Below are positions 34,138 through 37,694 of a DNA stretch of 37,694 bases, piece by piece. Each line of letters begins with the position of its first letter. Position 1 is the first letter of the stretch. Origin of the DNA: an uncultured Roseburia sp. (lineage in GTDB: Bacteria > Bacillota > Clostridia > Lachnospirales > Lachnospiraceae). Below the pieces are notes generated by a model that worked only from the letters and a program-made list of their open reading frames with translations, ran no database searches and was not told where the DNA came from. The stretch spans positions 1 to 37,694 of the forward strand of contig CAAELX010000011.1 in NCBI GenBank assembly GCA_900756925.1, written 5' to 3'. The translations under genes were made by a program, and so were the position numbers.

Positions 34138-35057
34138 TTTCCACCCTCACTTTCCTGCAATACCTTCGCAACAAATCCCCTTAAAATATCCTCATACCGC
34201 TCCATATCGGTCTCCACCGACTGTGCATGCTCCGCTCCCGGAAATGTATGAATCTCACTGTACCCCTTATTTATCCGGTGCATTCTTTCACTCTGGCTGC
34301 ACGGAATGAAACTGTCAGCTTCCCCGTGTATAAAACAGACCGGAATCTCATTCTCTTTCAGGGACTCCTCCGGATTTATTTTTGCCAGTGAAAATCCGTA
34401 CAGGATTCTGCATACAAACGATGCCAGATAAGCAAACGTCCCCGGCAGATGAAAGACTTCCCTGACTTTTCCGCACAGAACTTCCTGCAGTCTGCCATAG
34501 CCGCAATCCGCTACCAGAAACTTTACATCCGGCTTATACTGCAAAGCCATAAGGCTTAATCCTGAACCCATAGATTCCCCGTGCAGCCCCAGAAAGATCT
34601 CTCTGCCAAACCGTTGATAAGTATCCTCGATCATCGCCAGAAGGTCTTTCGACTCCCGGATCCCGAACATACAGCGGCACCGCTTATTCTCCCCGTGTCC
34701 CCTGTCATCGTAGATAATACAGTTAAAGCCCAGCTTTTGGAATAAATAGACATACTTATAAGAACCATATCTCGTATAAGTATAGCCGTGGCTGATAATC
34801 ACAAACTTTTTTGACTGTGGATCCGTCTCAATGTATTCTGCATGCAGGACATAGCCATCATAAGACGAAACTGTGTAGACCTCCTTTGCCGGAAATTCTG
34901 TTCCCTTCAAATAGGCCTTTCCAAGTTCTATTTTTCTGGTTTCGTCCAGGCCAAACCTTTTTGGAAAAACAGCATAGGTGCAAAGACCGGCAGATACCAG
35001 AAACAGTAAGACAAGCAATACGATCACAATGATCAGTAACGTATGTAATCCCCCCAT
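34134..35057 (-). CDS. Membrane-anchored alpha/beta hydrolase
   Basis: This 307-residue protein has an N-terminal membrane helix (about 5-28) and an alpha/beta hydrolase domain. It shows FVIISHGYTYTRYGSY, the oxyanion region YDDRGHGEN, the nucleophile elbow GESMG (Ser162), Asp248 in HGEADSF and His277 in GAEHAQS. It resembles YhdP/lysophospholipase-like members of Firmicutes rather than a named esterase, and the substrate cannot be told. Translation is coupled to the GPH symporter, suggesting that it cleaves an ester or glycosidic conjugate connected with the transported compound (inference). GGGGAGG lies before the ATG. Confidence 0.88.
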   Translation of the reverse strand: MGGLHTLLIIVIVLLVLLFLVSAGLCTYAVFPKRFGLDETRKIELGKAYLKGTEFPAKEVYTVSSYDGYVLHAEYIETDPQSKKFVIISHGYTYTRYGSYKYVYLFQKLGFNCIIYDDRGHGENKRCRCMFGIRESKDLLAMIEDTYQRFGREIFLGLHGESMGSGLSLMALQYKPDVKFLVADCGYGRLQEVLCGKVREVFHLPGTFAYLASFVCRILYGFSLAKINPEESLKENEIPVCFIHGEADSFIPCSQSERMHRINKGYSEIHTFPGAEHAQSVETDMERYEDILRGFVAKVLQESEGGK

Positions 35058-35084
35058 TTTCGTTTTCCTCCCCTGATATTGAAA

Positions 35085-35100
35085 ATGATAGTAATATCAT
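35085..35100. promoter_or_regulatory. Palindromic operator candidate
   Basis: ATGATA-GTAA-TATCAT is a perfect 6-4-6 inverted repeat. It overlaps a probable -10 (TATGAT, minus strand, 35096-35101) of the hydrolase-symporter operon, 43 bases before the hydrolase start, as expected of a TetR-type binding site. The exact protein match is not proven. Confidence 0.5.
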
Positions 35101-35175
35101 ACCATTTCTTATTGGAAAAAGGAAGACCAGTAATCCAAGTGCATCCGATGCCTGTTCCAGACTTAAGCTTCCTAT

Positions 35176-35204
35176 TTGTCATCAAATTCTATTCATGGTA
35201 TACT
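35176..35204 (+). promoter_or_regulatory. Promoter of the TetR gene
   Basis: TTGTCA (35176-35181) and TATACT (35199-35204) are 17 bases apart, with the -10 48 bases upstream of the ATG. Confidence 0.7.
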
Positions 35205-35251
35205 ATGTAAAATAGCAACGATTGAAAAAGTTTCCAGGAGGTACTGCATTC

Positions 35252-35824
35252 ATGCCAGCAACATCCAAATCCGGTGAAAAAATCAAATACGAACTTGCAG
35301 ATGCCATGAAGCAGTGCATGCGCTCTGCACCAGTCGAAAGAATCACAGTCAAAGAAATTGTGGAATCCTGTGGTGTTACCAGACAGACTTTTTACCGCAA
35401 TTTTCAGGACAAATATGACCTGATCAACTGGTACTTCGACAAGATCCTGTCCGAGTCCTTTGAACACATGGGAGAGGGCAGCACAGTCTACGAAGGGCTT
35501 GTCAATAAATTCCATTACATTCAGGAGGAACGGCTGTTTTTTAAGGCAGCTTTTAAAAACGATGCACAGAACTGCCTGCGCGACCATGACTTCGAACTGA
35601 TCACCGCCTTTTACACACATCAGATTGAGAGCCGCACGAAAAAACCTCTCTCCCCTGAACTTCGCTTCCAGCTTGAAATGTACTGTCAGGGTTCGATCTA
35701 CATGACCGTCCGTTGGGTGCTCGGTTCCTGCAAAGAAAAACCGGAAGAGCTCGCCCGCTCGCTGGTCCATGCCATGCCAGCGGAACTGTATGATCTCTTC
35801 CGGTTCCTTGGACTTGTTTCCTGA
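35252..35824 (+). CDS. TetR-family regulator (DhaS-like)
   Basis: This 190-residue protein is taken from ATG 35252, with AGGAGG ten bases upstream. A TTG ten codons earlier is not supported. The N-terminal DNA-binding domain includes RITVKEIVESCGVTRQTFYR (helix-turn-helix) followed by NFQDKYDLINWYF, typical of the DhaS-like/TetR_C_8 subgroup. The C-terminal domain is helical. It is divergent from the hydrolase-symporter operon and is the likely local regulator. The ligand is unknown. It converges on proS with only 11 bases between the stops. Confidence 0.9.
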   Translation: MPATSKSGEKIKYELADAMKQCMRSAPVERITVKEIVESCGVTRQTFYRNFQDKYDLINWYFDKILSESFEHMGEGSTVYEGLVNKFHYIQEERLFFKAAFKNDAQNCLRDHDFELITAFYTHQIESRTKKPLSPELRFQLEMYCQGSIYMTVRWVLGSCKEKPEELARSLVHAMPAELYDLFRFLGLVS

Positions 35825-35835
35825 AAGCCCTGTTT

Positions 35836-37563
35836 TTATTTTACATCATTGCACTCTTTTAATAACTTCGCAACGAGGTCTCTCACATACTGCTCGGCAT
35901 TCTCTACCGGAACTTTCTCCATCAGGCTCTTGTCACGGGTAGATACTTCGACGGCGGATTCCTTTAAGTTACGTGGACTTACGACCACGCGAACCGGAAC
36001 GCCGAGAAGGTCTGCATCGGAGAACTTGTTTCCGGCGCTTACCGCACGGTCATCGTAAATAACTTCGATACCGGCATTCTGGAGATTCTCATACAGATTG
36101 TCTGCCACTTCGCGGACGCCTTCTTTGTCTAAGTTCATTGCGCAAATGTGGACCTGCCATGGAGCGATACTCATCGGCCAGATTGGGCCATAATCATCAT
36201 GATGTGCTTCGCAGATGGAAGCAGCCATTCTTCCGACACCGATTCCGTAGCAGCCCATGATCGGGTTCTTGATGGAACCGTCTTTGTCCACGTAGGTCAT
36301 GTTCATGGTCTTGGTATATTTCGTGCCAAGCTGGAAGATGTTACCAACCTCGATACCGCGGGAAATCGTCAGGGATCTCTTACCGCAGCATGGGCAGATG
36401 CCACCTTCTACCACTTTTGTCAGATCTGCATACTCTGCATCCGGGAACTCGCGCTCCATGTTCACTCCTGTGTAGTGATAGTCCACTTCGTTTGCACCGC
36501 ATACAAGGTTTGTCGTGCCCTTTAAGGAACGGTCAAATAAAACGATGCAGTCTGCATTCTGGTTCACCGGTCCGATGAAGCCAGCCACAATACCGCTCTC
36601 CTCTGTGATCACTGCCGGGTGAACATCATAGCCTAAGAAGTTGGTCAGCTTGGTCTCGTTGACTTCCAGATCACCACGGACGAAAATGAGGATGTATTTG
36701 TCATCAGAATTTCTCTGGTATACAACTGCTTTCATGGATTTCTTCGCATCTGCATGTAAGAACTCGCAGACCTGCTCGATGGTGTGCATGCCAGGGGTAT
36801 GCACTTTTTCGATTGCCTGCATTGCCTCTGTCTCATTCTCCACGATATTCTCAGCTGCTTCCATATTGGCACGGTAATCGCAATCGTTACAGATGACGAT
36901 GGAGTCCTCTCCGATTGGAGTTAAGAGCATGAACTCATGGGAAATACTTCCGCCCATCATACCGGAATCAGACTTCACGGATACAACCTCCGGGATGCCT
37001 GCCCTCGCATAGATTCTCTCGTATGCCTTGTGGCATCTGTCGTAATACTGCTCTAAATCTTCCTGGCTTGTATGGAAGGAGTAAGCGTCCTTCATAGTGA
37101 ACTCACGCACACGGATCAGGCCTGCTCTTGGACGTGCCTCATCACGGAACTTGGTCTGGATCTGATAGATCATAAACGGATACTTTGCATAACTCTGTCC
37201 GTATTCTCTCACGAGCTGGACAGCTGCCTCCTCGTGTGTCATACCGAGTACCATCGGTGCACCGTTTCTGTCTGTAAAACGGAGCAGCTCTTTGCCGATG
37301 CTGTCATATCTTCCGGACTCCTGCCAGATAGTTGCCGGCATGACAACCGGGAACTGTACTTCCTGTCCGTCGATCGCATCCATCTCCTCGCGGATAATCT
37401 GCTCGATTTTTCTTGTGATTCTCTTTAATGGCATGTAAGAAGAGTAAATTCCGTTTGCCACATTCTTCATGTAGCCGCCGCGGATCATCAGGGCATGGCT
37501 GTCTACCTGACAGTCTGCCGGTCTCTCTTTGAATCTGTCACCTACTAATTTTTCTAATTTCAT
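35836..37563 (-). CDS. proS: Prolyl-tRNA synthetase, bacterial type with editing domain
   Basis: This 575-residue class II synthetase is taken from ATG 37563, with AAGGAG upstream. The frame continues 38 codons upstream without homology. The catalytic domain shows SYMPLKRITRKIEQIIREEM, TKFRDEARPRAGLIRVREF (motif 2) and SISHEFMLLTPIGEDSI. The insertion domain (about 220-410), which removes mischarged alanine, includes VHPAVITEESG. Motif 3 is IMGCYGIGVGRMAASICEAH, and the anticodon-binding domain occupies the last 110 residues. No T-box leader was found between 37564 and the window edge; that stretch holds palindromic repeats. Confidence 0.95.
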   Translation of the reverse strand: MKLEKLVGDRFKERPADCQVDSHALMIRGGYMKNVANGIYSSYMPLKRITRKIEQIIREEMDAIDGQEVQFPVVMPATIWQESGRYDSIGKELLRFTDRNGAPMVLGMTHEEAAVQLVREYGQSYAKYPFMIYQIQTKFRDEARPRAGLIRVREFTMKDAYSFHTSQEDLEQYYDRCHKAYERIYARAGIPEVVSVKSDSGMMGGSISHEFMLLTPIGEDSIVICNDCDYRANMEAAENIVENETEAMQAIEKVHTPGMHTIEQVCEFLHADAKKSMKAVVYQRNSDDKYILIFVRGDLEVNETKLTNFLGYDVHPAVITEESGIVAGFIGPVNQNADCIVLFDRSLKGTTNLVCGANEVDYHYTGVNMEREFPDAEYADLTKVVEGGICPCCGKRSLTISRGIEVGNIFQLGTKYTKTMNMTYVDKDGSIKNPIMGCYGIGVGRMAASICEAHHDDYGPIWPMSIAPWQVHICAMNLDKEGVREVADNLYENLQNAGIEVIYDDRAVSAGNKFSDADLLGVPVRVVVSPRNLKESAVEVSTRDKSLMEKVPVENAEQYVRDLVAKLLKECNDVK

Positions 37564-37605
37564 CTTCGTTTTCTCCTTTTCTTTTTCGAATTTCCCTAGC
37601 CAATT

Positions 37606-37682
37606 GCGAAACTCCAATTTACGCTGTGAAGATTGTGCGCAATAACCATACAATAGAATGAAACATTCTATTGTCATGAATG
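37606..37682. repeat. Two adjoining repeat motifs upstream of proS
   Basis: The plus strand at 37606-37635 (GCGAAACTC, then ATTTA and GCTGTG, then GATTG, in the same order and spacing as 23276-23306) agrees with the element before gerAA at about 25 of 30 positions. At 37651-37673, CAATAGAAT-GAAAC-ATTCTATTG is a perfect nine-base hairpin. With the flanking TCATGAA it repeats, in opposite orientation, the unit at 9682-9723. The two motifs are only 15 bases apart, so they may be parts of one composite element that continues past the window edge. Confidence 0.6.
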
Positions 37683-37694
37683 CAACGAAGACAC

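Noticed and set aside
37564..37694. T-box leader for proS
   Set aside because: There is no T-box sequence, specifier loop or antiterminator. The structure present is short palindromes shared with other loci. The same absence holds for the 60 bases before asnS.
1..37694. CRISPR array, insertion sequence, prophage or tRNA gene
   Set aside because: No regularly spaced repeats, transposase, integrase or phage structural genes, and no cloverleaf-like sequence were noticed while reading both strands.

Overview
The window reads as a chromosomal segment of a spore-forming Firmicute of the class Clostridia, most likely Lachnospiraceae (Roseburia/Agathobacter-like). The grounds are moderate G+C, Gram-positive ribosome binding sites, sigma-A promoters, germination and sporulation genes (gerA type, spoIIR), a clostridial-type single-chain PurL, a SCIFF peptide with its radical SAM maturase, and many small families typical of that group. 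This is inference from gene content; no 16S or other marker gene is present. Almost all genes are on the minus strand. The exceptions are a LysR regulator, a small membrane-anchored protein and a TetR regulator. No tRNA, rRNA, CRISPR array or complete insertion sequence was seen.

Layout. 1-880: an edge-truncated DUF3791-like gene and a broken uvrB (first 94 codons only) that keeps its ribosome binding site and a LexA/SOS box. 883-3601: a tldD-tldE metalloprotease pair with a clear promoter. 3602-4394: a small gene graveyard holding fragments of a response regulator, a GH43 and a GH3 glycosidase. 4395-8198: purL. 8362-9609: a lysR regulator and a convergent DUF1294 gene. 9734-14060: a conserved clostridial block with fused secDF, the SCIFF radical SAM maturase, the 46-residue six-cysteine SCIFF peptide, and a TIGR04086 membrane protein. 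14143-17738: a LacX-type aldose epimerase, asnS and an FKBP/trigger-factor-like lipoprotein. 17918-18442: an unrecognised membrane-anchored basic protein. 18495-23238: a sporulation/germination group (gerAA, a fused gerAB-gerAC, spoIIR, then a YwiB-like DUF1934 gene). 23569-25180: ispE followed by a GntR/FCD regulator. 25342-28043: a class I aspartate aminotransferase and rarA. 28372-31205: a polysaccharide deacetylase, a GNAT-DUF4190 fusion with a tyrosine-rich tail, and a family 2 glycosyltransferase. 31593-32711: mutY. 32779-35824: a GPH-type sugar symporter and an alpha/beta hydrolase, divergent from a TetR regulator. 35836-37563: proS.

How the parts fit. Most genes are housekeeping: purine and isoprenoid precursor synthesis, tRNA charging, protein export, and DNA repair. 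The parts most worth attention are the ranthipeptide (SCIFF) cassette linked to the Sec export motor, a germinant receptor whose B and C subunits form one polypeptide with a lipobox in the middle, the GNAT-DUF4190-polytyrosine protein, the two decayed loci (uvrB stub and glycosidase mosaic), and two families of short palindromic repeats shared between distant intergenic regions. Functional assignments rest on motifs read by eye; no database search was possible.
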